A stretch of 64,000 bases of DNA from contig NC_063156.1 in the NCBI RefSeq assembly GCF_020921035.1, positions 11,916,501-11,980,500 on the forward strand, read 5' to 3'. Of the stretch, positions 10,611 through 23,841 are shown in pieces. Positions within the stretch are counted from its first letter, which is position 1. Every line of letters begins with the position of its first letter. Both the position numbers and the translations under genes were made by a program. Below the pieces are notes generated by a model, which did not search any database, was not told the DNA's origin, and saw only the letters and a program-made list of their open reading frames with translations. Source of the DNA: Rhodamnia argentea. Its lineage: Eukaryota; Streptophyta; Magnoliopsida; Myrtales; Myrtaceae.

Positions 10611-13360
10611 ATGGTGAAATCATACGCGTCGAGGAATGTTTCATCTCCCGTCTACAGCGGGAAAGAAATAGAAACTGCGCTCTGCTTTAGCTCGCCTTCG
10701 TTGGACAGGGAAAAGAAGGCCTTTCTTGGGTCGACAAGCTTGAGGATGAGATGCAAAGAAGAGCACTCACGGGAATCGGATGGCCAGCATTCGCGCCTTT
10801 CGTTGTCTGAGCTCGCAAGTTCGAGAAGCGAGGCTGCCGCGACGAAGTTGCAGACGGTCTACCGCAGTTTTCGGACCAGAAGACAGCTAGCTGATTGCGC
10901 AGTTCTCGTGGAACAGAGATGGTTAGTCTTGCAATTTATATGCATTCTCTTTCCATAGATTTATCCCTAAGAGAAAATGCAAATTAACTCGAGTCCTGTC
11001 TAACTACATATTGTAAATAGCATGGACAGGTTTTGTGTCTATTTTCTTGAACTTTGGTCTTGGACATGGGATCCACATTTTCATTCTGATGGCATACTCT
11101 TTTGAAGGTGGAAATTGCTGGATTTCGCCGAACTAAAGAGGAGCTCCATATCTTTCTTTGACATCGAGAAAACCGAGACTGCCGTTTCACGTTGGTCCAG
11201 AGCAAGGACTAGAGCTGCTAAGGTGCGTACATCCTAGATAACTTCATTTACTTCCATCAGGATATCCGACATTACTCCATTGAGTATAGCTCTCTTCTGT
11301 AATAGGTTGGAAAGGGCTCGTCCAAGGATGAAAAAGCTAGAAAACTGGCTTTGCAGCATTGGCTCGAGGCGGTGAATCTCACTTTTGCATAACCGTCATA
11401 GCGAAGATGATGCCGCAGCATTTGTCTTACTTCATGTTCTTTTTTTTTTATGACAGATTGATCCCAGGCACAGATATGGCCATAATCTTCAGTTTTACTA
11501 CGTCAGGTGGCTGCACTGCAGTAGCAAACAGCCCTTCTTCTATTGGTAAGTCGATGGACTAAGTCGAAGCAGATTAATTTAGTTTCGTGCCTGAGAGAAT
11601 ATGACTGACAAAACCAGGACGATCACTGGGAATTGCAGGCTTGACATAGGTGAAGGAAGAGAGATCAACATGGATAGATGCCCTCGAGCAAGGCTTCATC
11701 AGCAGTGCATCAAGTATCTTGGACCGGTGAGGCTTTTTCCCCGTGCCTCATCCTTGTTCCGCAACAGTTATGGAATTTACAATCAGATTCGAATGCCTGG
11801 ATGCATTCCAGAAATATATTAGAACAGTTCTATAAGAGATAATGTGCTGCCTCCACCTCCTATCCGTGTTCTTTTCTTTCTGCAGACTGAGAGGACGGCT
11901 TTTGAGGTCGCGATAGAGGGCGGGAAGTTCTCCTACAAGCAGAGCGGCGAGATCCTTGACACAAGAGGAGGGCCCATAGATGTCAAGTGGATCTTTGTGC
12001 TTAGCACATCCAAGGACTTGTATGTCGGGCAGAAGAGCAAGGGCACGTTTCAGCATTCGAGCTTCTTGGCCGGTGGAGCCACATTATCTGCCGGCAGGTT
12101 GGAGGTGGAAGATGGTATCCTAAAGGTAACAATACATTCTTCATCATCTTGAAATCCTTTTTCGAGAAACGGTTTGGTCCTACCACCAAGGTTTTTGGAT
12201 TTCATAGCGACAATCTTTTATTGTCTTAGGCGGTTTGGCCCCACAGCGGACATTATCTCCCGACCGAAGAAAACTTCGAGGCTTTTATGTCATTCCTCAA
12301 GGAGAAGAAGGTGGATCTTACCAATGTCAAGGTAAGAAAGATGAGCTTGACGGGGTCCTATCTGAAGATATTAGCAGTTGACATGAACTATTGTTTTGAT
12401 GTCATTTTGGTATAATAGTAGGTGGAATTTTGGATGGCAACATCAGAATTAGAAGGTTTATTTGCAAGTCACAAATTTCGGCAATTCGTAATTCGAAAAA
12501 TTATCCTAGAGCAAGTCTATCTTCATAGTTACACATCTTATCGAGCTAAATTCTCGGTGGCTTATAGTAATGATCAGATGTTATAAGAAGCCTATAGCTC
12601 TTCCAAATTTCTGATGCATGTGCAGAAATGCCCTACTGAGGAAGAAGAGGCAGCCCTTGCAAGAAAAGGCAAGAGCCTCCCAAGCAATCCCTCCGAGGTC
12701 GATTGGGTTCAATTCCTTGAACGATTGCATGATGCGAAATCAGCTGACAAGGAAGCTAACTTACTGGTGCACGGTGGCGATGGCGTCAGTGACTCCGATC
12801 CTCAAATAACCACTTGGTCACGGCGAAGAGGCTCGAGCATAACCAAGCTTGAAATACCGCAAAAGCCTAATGGCTTCGACGTGCTTGGAGAAGAAGCGCT
12901 TACGCGAGGACTGAGCCGCTGGGCCCAGTTCATCGGTAGTCCTCCAGAGGATGGGTACGAAACGCCGGCAGAATCGTTCCTCACCGAGGAGGACTTCATG
13001 GTCCCGAAACTGAACATGTTTGACGAGGAAGAGGCCGACGGCGAATGCCCGGTACCGAGAGAGAAGATCATGCAAAGGATAGATTCGCACAAGGGTTTGA
13101 GATCATATCAGCTGGGTCAGCAGTTGTCCTGCAAATGGACGACCGGGGCCGGCCCGCGCATCAGCTGCATGAGGGATTACCCGTCGGAGCTCCAATCCCG
13201 CGTGTTGGAGCTCGCAAACCTGTCCCCGAGAGGATCAAGCACGCCTTCCCGATTTAGCCCGAAGGTGCTGACCCCAACGTCTCTATGTAGAGAAGCCACG
13301 GCGAGCAGAAGCCGCTTCGTCCAGGAACGGGTTATACTGTACCAAACGGCAACGCCTTAG
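10611..13360 (+). CDS. IQM: IQ domain-containing protein IQM (calmodulin-binding)
   Basis: Eight exons join in frame: 10611-10921, 11108-11222, 11306-11371, 11457-11545, 11639-11726, 11886-12125, 12230-12331 and 12626-13360, giving 581 aa, within the range of plant IQM proteins. A single IQ motif lies near residues 80-91 ([12 protein letters not shown]), which in this family binds calmodulin independently of calcium. It is followed by the conserved IQM block: [83 protein letters not shown] and the [12 protein letters not shown] stretch. The large last exon (245 codons) is a less conserved, serine-rich and acidic tail with PEDGYETP. The start is the ATG ahead of MVKSYASR; upstream frames lack family similarity. 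Which of IQM1-6 it matches cannot be decided here. The gene appears intact. Confidence 0.92.
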
Positions 13361-13460
13361 CGTATATACACATATCTGGATTCATTGGCATCAAGCAAAG
13401 GATGAGGAAGAAATTTTTCTCGCCATTCTTGGTTTTTTCTTTCTTTCTCTTTTGTAAAGA

Positions 13461-13655
13461 TTAACAGGGCAATGGAATCAGATCAGGAGACATTTTTGCT
13501 CTTCTTGGTGGGGAAAAGCTTTGTAGGGAACGCTGATAATTCCATGCTTGCATATATAGTGAGATCCTTTGGAACTAGCACATGTTGCAGTAAACGGGAG
13601 ATGGATGATTTGCTAGGACTCATCGTGTCCATTGCAAACCATTCCAACCAAATTC
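13461..13655 (+). repeat. IQM 3' flank, proximal copy of a duplicated segment
   Basis: Sequence starting 100 bases after the IQM stop, including gcatatatagtgagatcc and tttggaactagcac, recurs at about 18361-18800 on the far side of the Copia fossil. It probably includes 3' UTR of the IQM gene. Confidence 0.75.
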
Positions 13656-13954
13656 AACCAATTTAATCTTCTTTCATATCAAGATCCTATCAGGAGTTGG
13701 CAGCCATGAATAACCAAGATATGAAACCAAATCTAGGAACATAGGACCTAAGCTAGACTAAATATTTCTTGATGAATAATAACTTCAACACGACGCTAGA
13801 AATTGAATCAAAACATGCTATGTACATGCGAAAACGACATGTAAATGACACTAACTTGCAAAATGGTGATTCGGGACTGCTTGAGGTACTCCGCAAGGTC
13901 TAGATAAGAGCCAAAGGCCTATTATTTAGTGTTGTGTGTTGTACAAATGAGTTG

Positions 13955-16900
13955 TGTTAGAAAGTCTCATAAAAGGAATTGATGTGGGGTGGAATGGTAA
14001 ATATATCATATCGATCCACAACTTATTGACTTAATCTTTTAAGTGAATATGGATCCCACTACATATATTAACCAACTTGAACGTGGGCTCCCTCTTCGGA
14101 TGAAGGTATCGAATTTCTACTATGTTTTTTCACCCGACACACCCGTCTGGACTTTGGGTCATTTTTCGAGTTCGAAAAGGGCACCAAATGGCCCCGGGCG
14201 ATTCCGATGAGTCCACGAGTCATAAGGGCCAATAGAGCCTGACCCGAGAAACCCCTGAGACGCTGAGACAAAGCCGACTATGCACTCAAAGCTCCCTACC
14301 AAGCACCGATCAAGTCTAGACATATTACGAAATATTTGTCAAAGAGTTGCATTCTATTTTTCTAATTTTTATCATATCTCTTATTTTTAGTTTTCGATTT
14401 ACTTTAGGTTTTTAGTTGGCATAATATTTTGTATAACCTTTATGATTAGTTAGAGATAATTGGTATATCTTTTCTTTCCCTTTTTTGTTAAGCAAAAAGT
14501 CGTATAAGTATTTGTACTATATGTTAAACGATATAAGCAAATTACAAATTATCTTATGGTATGAGAGCCAGAGAGCTTAAACACACCAGACAATTCGACC
14601 CGCATCGTTTGTAATATGGCTGCGAAAGTGTCTACAAAAAAGGTACCTCTGACAATGCTGGAAGCGTATTCGTTTCATGCATGTTGACCCTGGATGACTA
14701 TGCAACACGATCAAAGGCCACAAGACGTGCATTGTGGGCGAGAAATGAACTCGGGGTTATTGATGGATCTCTAGGGAAGCCGGATCCGACGGCACCCGAA
14801 CTTAATGCTCGAGACATTTATAATTCCATGATAGTTTCATGAATTTTCAATTCCTTGACAGAGTCTACCAGGAAGTGTGGCATACATAGAAGAAGCAAAG
14901 GCAATATGGGATGAGTTTAAAGAGAGTTTCGCTTAAGGTAACGAACCTCGCATCCACGAGATTGAAACTGAGATTGGGCTCATATAGTAAAGAGGACTCT
15001 CGGTGGTGGAATACTACAAAACAATGATGGTCTTATGGCATGAACTTGATAACTATGATGACGACCCCGAATGTACCTGTACTGCAGCCGCGAAGTATGC
15101 GAAAAAGAAGGAGGTGGAGAAGATCCACCAATTTCTCACGAGCGTCAACGTTGAGACCTATGGGAATGATCATTCTCAAATTCTTAACCTCGACCCGCTC
15201 CCGTCCCTTGGTAAAGTTTATTCTATGATCACGCAGGAGGAGCGCCAATGATAAATTGGCTGGGTTAGGGAAGAGAAGATTGAGGGTACTGCTTTCTTGG
15301 TTGGAAGAGCAAGCCCAACGAAAGTACCATTCGGGAAACCTGAACGCGACCACTGTGGGAAGGTTGGGCACAAGAATAGTCATTGCTGGGAGTTGATTGG
15401 ATATCCGTCGAATTGAGAATGAACGCCAGGTGGGAAGGCGCACAAAGGGAATCCTTCCACAATGGCTGTACATTTCGTACGGGCAAGCAGTAGTGATTCA
15501 GACACTTACTGCAAATACCAACCAAGGAGCTCCGAAGGGGACTAAGACAAACATCAACAATTAACAATGACCAACATCAACATTTGGTTAATTTGCTTAA
15601 GGCGAAGAAACCGCCCATTTCGAATGGCCAACTCACGGGTAAGGTCTATTGGGCCAATGATGGTTCCACAAATTGGACTATCGATAGTGGCGCTTCCGTA
15701 CATATGACGATGCAACTTTTGCTTCTAAATCGACCGAGAAACATCGCGGGTGCATATCCTATACGAACTCCTGATGCAATAGTGACTTACACCATCAAGA
15801 GAGGCTATGTTTATTTAAGCCATAATTTTATTTTGCACGATGTGCTATATAACTCCCAAAATATTGAAATCATATTTCTGTCGGAAAGTTGAGTTCGAAT
15901 TTGCAATACTCAAAACGTTCTTCTCTTCTCGATGTGTCATGCAAGACCTATCCTCGAAGAGATTGATTGGAGTGAGTAATCTTCAAGAAGGGGTTTGTTC
16001 TAAGGGATATTCGGCTTTCCAGGGGTCAAATGACAGAATATTGACATTGAATTTGATCACCAATGTTGAAATCAGGAAGGGGCTAATTTGTGTTATGTAC
16101 GTTGTCGTGCACAACAAACCTGTTCCTCACTTCATTTGAGTAATAATAAATTCGAAGGATATTTTGATTTGTTGCATTGTGATGTTTGGGGGCTATATCA
16201 GACAAGGTCTCTAGCGCACATTATTTTTTAGCCATCCTCGATGATTATAGTCGGACAGTTTGGGGCTATTTGATGAAGGAATAATCAGAGACGTACCAAG
16301 TCTTTATTAATTTTTATAATATGGTGAAAATCCAATTTGGTGTATTTTTTTTTTTTCAAAAGAAAGATTATATTCATTAATAGTCGAGAGATTTACATAA
16401 AATGCTTTCAAACTCCCAAAAGACAATAAAAGAAACCCAAAAAGCAAATTCTGCAGCTAAAAGCACACTCTCGTCCTCCAATAGTGGATCTGATACCATA
16501 ACCTTACGGTGGCCGTTCACCAAAGTCCATGATGGGCACACGTCAAATTGGATTTTCACCATATTATAATGGTGCACAGTGAAATGGCCGTGAATTTCTT
16601 TCTAGGTCCATCAAGAATTTTTTTTTTGTTTGGTCAGAAGTGGAGCCATGCATCGGACGTTGTGCACTTACACGCCACAAAAAATGGTCGACTTGAAAGG
16701 AAACACCGATACATCCTCAATGTTGCATGGACACTTATTTTTCAACCAAATTTACCAATTTGTTTTTAGGGTGGATGCCTATTAACATATGCTTATTTAA
16801 TCAATCATACTCCAAATCCATCTTTATCGGGAAAAAAACGCCTTTTGAGCTTTTGTTTGGGAAACTCTCCTCCATGAATTATAGTAATCTGCCGGTTTTC

Positions 16901-18300
16901 TGCGCACTGTGCTATGCTCACAAACCGTCAAAGGGAAAAGATAAATTTGAAGAAAGGTTAAGAAGATGTGAATTTTTGGGATATCCATATGGCACGAAAG
17001 GTTGGAAGGTTTTTGGTTTGGAAACTAAAGTATTATCGGCATCTCATGATGTTTTTTCTATTAAGAGTATTTCTCATTTGCTCAGCAAAAAAACCTGCAC
17101 ATGGTGATCAAGACTCTCTTCCTTTGTTGACACCAGCTTGTGAGCAAGGTCTTATTGATGAGGATTGGAATCAGCCTAAGGGGGAAGAAGAAAGGTACCG
17201 AGCCAAGTTCGTGAAGAACACGGGCAGACTTGTGATGGGGGATTGTCATAGTACAGTCCAAGTTGAAGAGCAACCCATCAAGCAGCCTGATGACCAAATT
17301 CCAATCACAACTCGCCCGCACGATAGAAAAGACAGCCAACCTATTTGCGAGATTATGTGTGCTCATACGATCCAAACGAAGACCTCAACTCCTTATCCCA
17401 CTCAGTCGATATCTTCAGGTACGGTCTATCTAATCGAGAAGTTAATTTCTTATGAACAATCTAAGCCTCACATGGTACTTTGAGTTGCTGTTGAATCTAG
17501 TATCGAGCCTAGGAATTACACCGAGGCATTAAAAATCCCTTGTTGAGAGGAGCGACGGTGACAAAAATCAAAGCACTCAAAGATAACAAGACTTGGAGGG
17601 AAGATATCTATAGGCTGCAAGTGAGTTTATAAAATCAAGCATTAAATTTCGTCTTGCTGCCAATGGATTCACCAAGATAAAGGACGCGGACTCCATGAAA
17701 CCTTCGCACAAGTGGCTAAGCTAGTCATTGCACGGTGTCTTCTTGCAGTTGCATTGGCTCGTAATTAAGAGTTGCATCATACGGACGTCAACAATATTTC
17801 TACATGGTGACTTGGATGCGGAAGTTTTTACGAAAGCTTCCGCTTGGTTTCACGACAAAGGGCTCGAATCCTGTATGTCTACTACAAAAGTCCTTACATG
17901 GTTTTCGCCAAGCATCTCGAAAATTGGTTTTCAAAATTCTCTAGTGCATTGAGGGGGTGTATGGTTTTGATCAATCGTCAACAAATTACTCGTTGTTCAC
18001 ATAATCTCAAAGCGATACTTTTCTAGCCTTATTACTATATGTCAATGTTCACATAATCTCATTTTGCCAGCCAATAATTCAAAATAGTGTGCAGCGCTCA
18101 AACGGTACCGTGATGAGCGTCTTCATATCAAAGGCCTTGGCCAATTAAAGTACTTTTTGAGAGTTGAAGTAATGCGGACGACTTTAGAATTATTTTTGCG
18201 CCGGAGAAAGTATGTACTTGACATCCTATCAAGATTGGGCATGCTAGCAGCTAAACCGAATACTTCTCCGATGGTGCAACAATACCGGCTACGTTAACTG
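13955..18300 (+). mobile_element. Fossil Ty1/copia LTR retrotransposon, broken, 3' end missing
   Basis: A probable 5' LTR (about 13955-14552, beginning tgttagaaagtctcat) is followed by tggtatgagagcca at 14557-14570, one base from the usual initiator-Met tRNA primer-binding site. Parts then follow in Copia order: gag around 14600-15420 including a zinc-knuckle-like CGKVGHKNSHCW, a protease start with IDSGAS near 15660-15710, integrase pieces at about 16140-17100 (RLERKHRYILNVA; CEFLGYPYGTKGWK), and reverse-transcriptase pieces to about 18290 (QLKYFLRVEV; RRKYVLDIL). No 3' LTR was found. The copy is broken by many changes throughout and looks old. A foreign piece sits inside the integrase region (separate entry). 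Confidence 0.8.
16318..16560. mobile_element. Foreign piece inside the Copia fossil, flanked by inverted element sequence
   Basis: Within the integrase region, aatatggtgaaaatccaatt (about 16319-16338) reappears as its reverse complement at about 16537-16556. Between them lies about 190 bases with a T-run next to ttcaaaagaaag, which read on the minus strand looks like a poly(A)-tailed 3' end of a retroposon. The arrangement suggests an insertion accompanied by a local inverted duplication of the host element. Confidence 0.45.
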
Positions 18301-18360
18301 GACCCTCTGTGACATTTCTGATTTGTTATCGCTTGTGCTTTTTTTTTTTTTTTTGGTAGA

Positions 18361-18800
18361 GATCAACAAGGAAATGGAATCAACCCACCCACGCATGGCT
18401 AAGTTGGTTGAGGGGCGTGCTATCCCTCGTCAGGTCACTGGTCCGAAACTCTCCCTACTCGGTTTCGTGACTTAAGTGGGGGGCCATGGCTAGTGGGCCG
18501 CTGTGCTAGCTCTCCCCGAGGTATTGACGCAGGTTGACGCCGGCGTTGGCGAAGCCGGCAGGTCTCTATGGATCCTCGGTATAAAAAAAAAAAAACAAGG
18601 AAATGGAATCAGATTAGGAGACATTTTTGCTTTGCATTGTATGATCACTTTGATAGAAAATCTCTCTTCTTGGGGCAAAAGCTTGTAGGGAACACTTTGG
18701 TGATGCCATTGTTGCATATATAGTGAGATCCTTTGGAACTAGCACTGTAAATGGGAGAAAGAAGAAGAATGATTGCAAAACTATTCCAACCATCCAACTT
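18361..18800 (+). repeat. Distal copy of the IQM 3' flank, split by a SINE
   Basis: The segment matches 13461-13655: gatcaacaaggaaatggaatca then, after the SINE, agattaggagacatttttgc and gcatatatagtgagatcc through tttggaactagcac. It has diverged from the proximal copy and carries a small extra stretch near 18635-18665. Confidence 0.75.
18383..18594 (+). mobile_element. tRNA-derived SINE with perfect target-site duplication
   Basis: The 212-bp unit is flanked by an exact 17-bp direct repeat, acaaggaaatggaatca, at 18366-18382 and 18595-18611. It contains an A-box-like tggctaagttggt (18396-18408) and a B-box-like ggtccgaaact (18440-18450), spaced as in a tRNA-type pol III promoter, and ends in a 14-base A-rich tail. 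The perfect duplication points to a fairly young insertion, later than the duplication of the IQM 3' flank that it interrupts. Confidence 0.88.
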
Positions 18801-20130
18801 ATTAATCACTACCCATAAAAAACTTAATTTCTTCTTACTATTAACATTTGCAACATTTATGTGTTCAAAAAGCAAAGGACATGACATTATGTTTAAACCG
18901 CTTGTTGTAGATAGGATTTGTGATAATTTTAACTGTTTCACGCTACACATAGTCTAAAAAGTCAAAGGATTTTTGTTTGATACACTGGCTATGTTGTCGT
19001 GACCCTCTCCCCGTGATTCTTGAAGAGGTTTGACGGGGTTGTCAAGCAAGTGCATAGGGTACCTCTTCCGAGGCGGCTCTCGTACTTAGCACAAGCTCTC
19101 CCAAGCCGCACCGGTCGCGAATTGGGTTAAATAGAATTAATTATATGATTTATTTGTCTTTAGGAGCGGTTAATCTATTGTGGACCAATTAGAGGCCAAG
19201 TAAAATGGGAGAGGTCGGATTGCTTCCATTAATAAGAGATTCAGTCTAACCCTATTTTGTGAATGTCGATTCACTCCTAAACTTTTCAATTTTGTTATTG
19301 TAATCTAAAATATTTGCGCGAAAATCAAATGCAATCGTTCTAGCCAATCGCCCCGATGTCGGGGTGCTACGTTGGACGACTGGCGATGATTGGACTCCAT
19401 GTCATCAATTTTCGACGGCAATTTTTGGCTAGAAATACTACATTAGACTTTTGAGCAAATGTTTAGGGCAATATTGACTAAATTAAAAAGTTTATGGTTA
19501 AATTAACATTAATAAAATAAGTTTAGCATTGATTGGGCAATTATCCCCAGTTAATTGAATGACAAAATAAATAGTTCTTCATTTGAAATTTGAATTTACT
19601 TGAATTCTATTTAGGCAATCTTGTGGGAATAGCCCAATGGAGCCCAATTAAGATTATTCGTGGTTGCGGCGAACTCCTCATTTTTAAAGTTGCATCCTAA
19701 GCTAAAATCATGTAAAATTCTTATCTTGCCATTGAGTTACGATCCTATGTCATTCAACTTCAGTTCTTCACCATTTAAAAAAAAAAAAAAAGGAGTTTGC
19801 AATTACTTATAGATTAACTATCTCCTTAATAGCCTTACCAAAAAAAAAAAACTATCTCCTTAATAGATATTAGTTTTCATGCACAAATTGCCCGCCCAAT
19901 TTTGAAGATAATATTATTAATTTTATTTGTTAAATTTATACGTCTTGTCTTATCATAATAAGGGTAAAACGAAATTATTATATGTTAGTGGAGAAATAAG
20001 GTTGTAGTAAAATTTATATTCGAAAAGTGAGACGAGATAGTATTTTGACGTAATAACACAAAAGAAAGGACCCATTAGAAAATGTTGAATTCTCTTTAAT
20101 TTTGCCTTTTTTTTTGTTGACCTTTTCTAC
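18801..20130. other. Intergenic region, possible LTR-element scrap
   Basis: No gene recognised. About 18990-19130 (ctctccccgtgattc, gggtacctcttccgaggcgg, gcacaagctctcccaag) resembles LTR-retrotransposon end sequence, with low certainty. 19280-19560 has AT-rich MITE-style phrases, and 19770-19850 has two A-runs in a short imperfect duplication of actatctccttaatag. Confidence 0.35.
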
Positions 20131-20136
20131 TTTAAA

Positions 20137-20269
20137 GGCCCATGATATGACAATTGTACCCCTGGGCCCAAAAGCAAGATAAAACCATCGGCGGCTGAGG
20201 ATGGGGTGGGCAATGTGGTCATGACGGAGATACAACTCCCCTATAAATAGAACCCTCGCTAGGGTTTTG
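20137..20269 (+). promoter_or_regulatory. eS28 promoter: site II motifs, TATA box, telo-box
   Basis: Site II-type elements ggccca (20137-20142) and tgggcc (20163-20168), TATA box ctataaatag (20241-20250) and telo-box-like ctagggttttg (20259-20269) stand in the order typical of plant ribosomal-protein promoters. TCP factors on site II and telo-box binding are known to give growth-linked expression of such genes. Confidence 0.8.
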
Positions 20270-20349
20270 TTCACTCTCGCCGAAGTTTTTGTGAAGCCCA
20301 AGCTTTCGGCCGCTTCCTCTCCTCGTCTCCCTCCTCGCTCCGATCTCAG
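20270..20349 (+). other. eS28 non-coding first exon
   Basis: A pyrimidine-rich leader following the TATA box by about 30 bases ends in ctcag with a GT donor at 20350. The intron runs to 21343 (ttgtgcag), one base before the ATG. The transcription start is an estimate. Confidence 0.65.
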
Positions 20350-21186
20350 GTTCTTCCACTTCCTTTCTCGATCTCATGTTCTGTTTAGTTCATGAATGTT
20401 ATAAGTACTGCATCGGTCCTTCGCGTTGTGCTCAAGCCCAACCTACGTCGATGCGTTGTGGATGGTTTTTCTCGGTGGCTTTTGCCTGAATTGGCTTGTC
20501 TCTGTTTTTGATTTTCTGACCCTGATAGTGCTGCAGCTAATCTATTCCGATTACTTGACTCGCCTCGAAATGTGATGTGCGATGTTGTTCCTGTTTGTAG
20601 TTTGGTTTTCGGTTGGATTCTGGCTTGACTTTGTTTAAGTTGGGGAATCACTTCATGGCGTGTTTCTTGTCGGTAGATGAGAGGGGAACGGGATGAAACG
20701 GTCTTATCTGTTTGAGAAGGAATGAATCACCCGTTCTGTTTTGTTTTGAATTGAAGTTGTAGTGGGCGTATGTTCGACAATCTAGGTCCTTTGATGAAAG
20801 TGTTAAGTTTTTTAGGTTAGCTCTTTTATTTGCATCGTAGATGTAGTATTCAGTAACTCCTACTGTGGTGTGTGGATTTTGTGCGGTGTGATCGAGCTCG
20901 GATCCTATATTCAGTCAAACATTTGCTCGTTTCTTGTTTGCTGGACCAGTCAAGCTTCATTTATGTTAATCTTTGTCATTAAATTGTTGAGGGTTGTTGC
21001 TTCTCATGGGTGTGAGTAAGAATTTACACTCTTATGGGCTAATGAAGTACTAATTTATGAGAGTACGTTTGTGGTCGAAGTAGCATACAGTTGTTAACGA
21101 CGCTGACTTTTTTCTCGTTTGTTGTGAGAATTGGGAAGTTAAATTGTGGTTTGTGAATGGGAAGCGAATGTGAATTTTTCCAATGT

Positions 21187-21542
<356 letters not shown>

Positions 21543-21750
21543 GCCAATCATTTTTATGTTTTCCATGAGTTTTGGTATGACTATGGTGGGGTTTCTGCTG
21601 CTGGTGAATTGAATGTGAGAGCGTTTAACTTTATTTTTGGTTCACATTCTGGTCACTTTGTGTGAAAGGTTTGAACTCGAGTATGAATGAATTGTAGGAA
21701 GTATCTTACATTTAATGATGCGTCATGGATTTCCATTTCGTGGTGTGTGA

Positions 21751-23841
21751 GATATCATGTCACTTTCAGCTTCTCCTTTGTGTTTCTGAGATGTTCGACT
21801 GTATGTGCTTGAATTATTGCCCTTTCTTTTGAGGGATCGATCTGAGCCGGCAGTAGCTTCGAGCAAATAGCTAATTGAACTCTAGGGGATCTTGTGGAGA
21901 GTGTTCGAAGTGAGGTTCTTATGGTAATTACATCGCTTTGTAGATGTTGTGAACTTTTGAGATATATAAGAAGTATGGGCATTATGCTGGAACAGATGAT
22001 TTTGGCCATTCTTCTTCTCAACCTTATATGGTCGAAACGCTGTCGACTGGATGTTTTCCCTAATTCAAACTCCTTAGTCGTTGCACCTCTCAAATTGTAC
22101 ACCTCTCAAATTGTACATATCTATGTGGAAGTTAATTGTCTGAATATGAATCTGTTACTGTATACTCATTGTCAAACAAGGGATAGCATCACCAAAAATC
22201 TTATATTATGTCCACTGGAACATATTTATCTCAATTGTTTTTACATCAAAAATCTCAAATTTGTATCAACATTTGCCTCAAAAATTTTTTTGACACCAAA
22301 ATCTCTAAACTTATGCTATTTTGAAATAAATGTCTCCCACCGATACAAATTTTGAGTTTTTGGTGTCGCAAGAAAAAATTTGGGGCATATATGTCACATG
22401 GATAAAAGTCCGAGATTTTTTGTGTCAAAAAAAGGTTAAGGGTAAATGTGGCACAATAAATATAGTTTATAATTTTTTATGATGTTTTTCCTAGCAAACA
22501 ACGATTCTAGAGAGAGAACATTATCTTAGTTTTCATAGGAATTGGATCCATTATCGAGTCCTCGTAAAATTCAATGTGGTTTTGTTTTTCTCTCTTTCTT
22601 ATGGTGTTTTTCGTGATATACAATTTATCTTTCGGCCTTGGTATCTCGTTGAGTGGTGAGCTGATTGTGCTGAATTAGGACACTGGTCCGATCGAAGCAG
22701 ATCATCATACGTGCCGAGAGCAAGGGGATTCGCACGGATGCCCGAGCCCGACCCATAACAAACGATGTCGAGCCATGATTAAAATTTCGATGCCCGTGTT
22801 CTTCTTAGGTGAAAATTTCCATTTTGTGTTACCAACTGTGATTATTTAACCGGTCTCTCCTTTATCAGATAGTTGAGTTTGATTTAAGGGTTTGTTTGTC
22901 TTGCGAATTTTTTTGTTTGTCGGAAAATATTTTCCTCACTTTCGAGTGTTTAGATCGCCTGAGAAAATGACTCGAGGGATACTTTGTTTTGTAGTTAATG
23001 TAAAGCTTATGTTTAAATTCGGAAAAAAATGATTTCTTCTTTTAAAAATCACAAATCATCCTGCAAAATATGTCTAAATAGTGATACTTAAGTTAGAGAT
23101 CTGGACAAGTGGGCTCGGGAGCCCGAGGACTTGGGACATTAGCTCTCGTGCTCGAGTCCTCAACGGCTATGCTTGAGTACCCGGCTCCCACACGTAGGTC
23201 CCACTACACTCGGGTTAGAATTCAACCAAGTTTCATTTCAATTTCCTGAATAACTTTTGCTAAATATTTTATATCAAATTATTCACGCGAGCGGAAATGT
23301 TTCGTATTTCTATTTCAGTTCTTATTATTAAAGGTGGAGAAGGTTTTTAAGGAAACCTATATAACATCGTCAATTAGCGATTACAATTTGTCTCATCACT
23401 TGTCGAATGTCACATCGTACCGCATTGTACGAGGGCTCTCCGATCGGGCCTTTCTACTGTCCGCATCCTTCTGTTTTACCACGCTTTCTATTGTCCGTCC
23501 ATTTCTCTTTGTTTCACCACTCTTTTTCCACATAAATCATTGCCCAAAAAGAAAAAAAATTGTAAAAAGAAAAAAAAATCATGATTTAGACAATTCCTTT
23601 CTTGCCCTTCTATTTTTATCGCTCGCCACGGGGCTTTTTCTAAAAGCCTTTTCGAGCCCCCGCAGTTCACGCCATTGCAAGTTTTTCTTTCCAAAAGTCG
23701 CAGTCTCGAAACTACCGTGAAGTTCCCGAGTTCCCCCCCAACTCAGTCGAGTCGAGCGGTGGACGGAGTTTAGTTTGCAGGAGTTGGAACGCTGTTGACG
23801 CCCCCAAAAGTCACTGAGCCCGAGCGAGTGGGAATCGAGAA
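21751..23841. other. Intergenic region with AT-rich inverted-repeat remnants
   Basis: No gene recognised. A block at about 22190-22450 has mirrored phrases (atcttatattatgtccac... and ...acatggataaaagtccgag) and looks like a decayed foldback MITE; caaattgtacacctct is duplicated at 22090-22120. 22880-23060 carries a ggaaaatattttcc palindrome-bearing remnant. Sequence nearest 23842 should hold the rhomboid gene promoter and leader. Confidence 0.4.

Noticed and set aside
18396-18450. Possible tRNA gene
   Set aside because: A and B boxes are present, but there is no cloverleaf beyond them, and the A-tail plus exact target duplication mark a SINE.
13461-18800. Flanking duplicate segments as the LTRs of the Copia fossil
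   Set aside because: A separate LTR-like start and primer-binding site lie inside them at 13955-14570, and the duplicated text begins next to the IQM stop codon.
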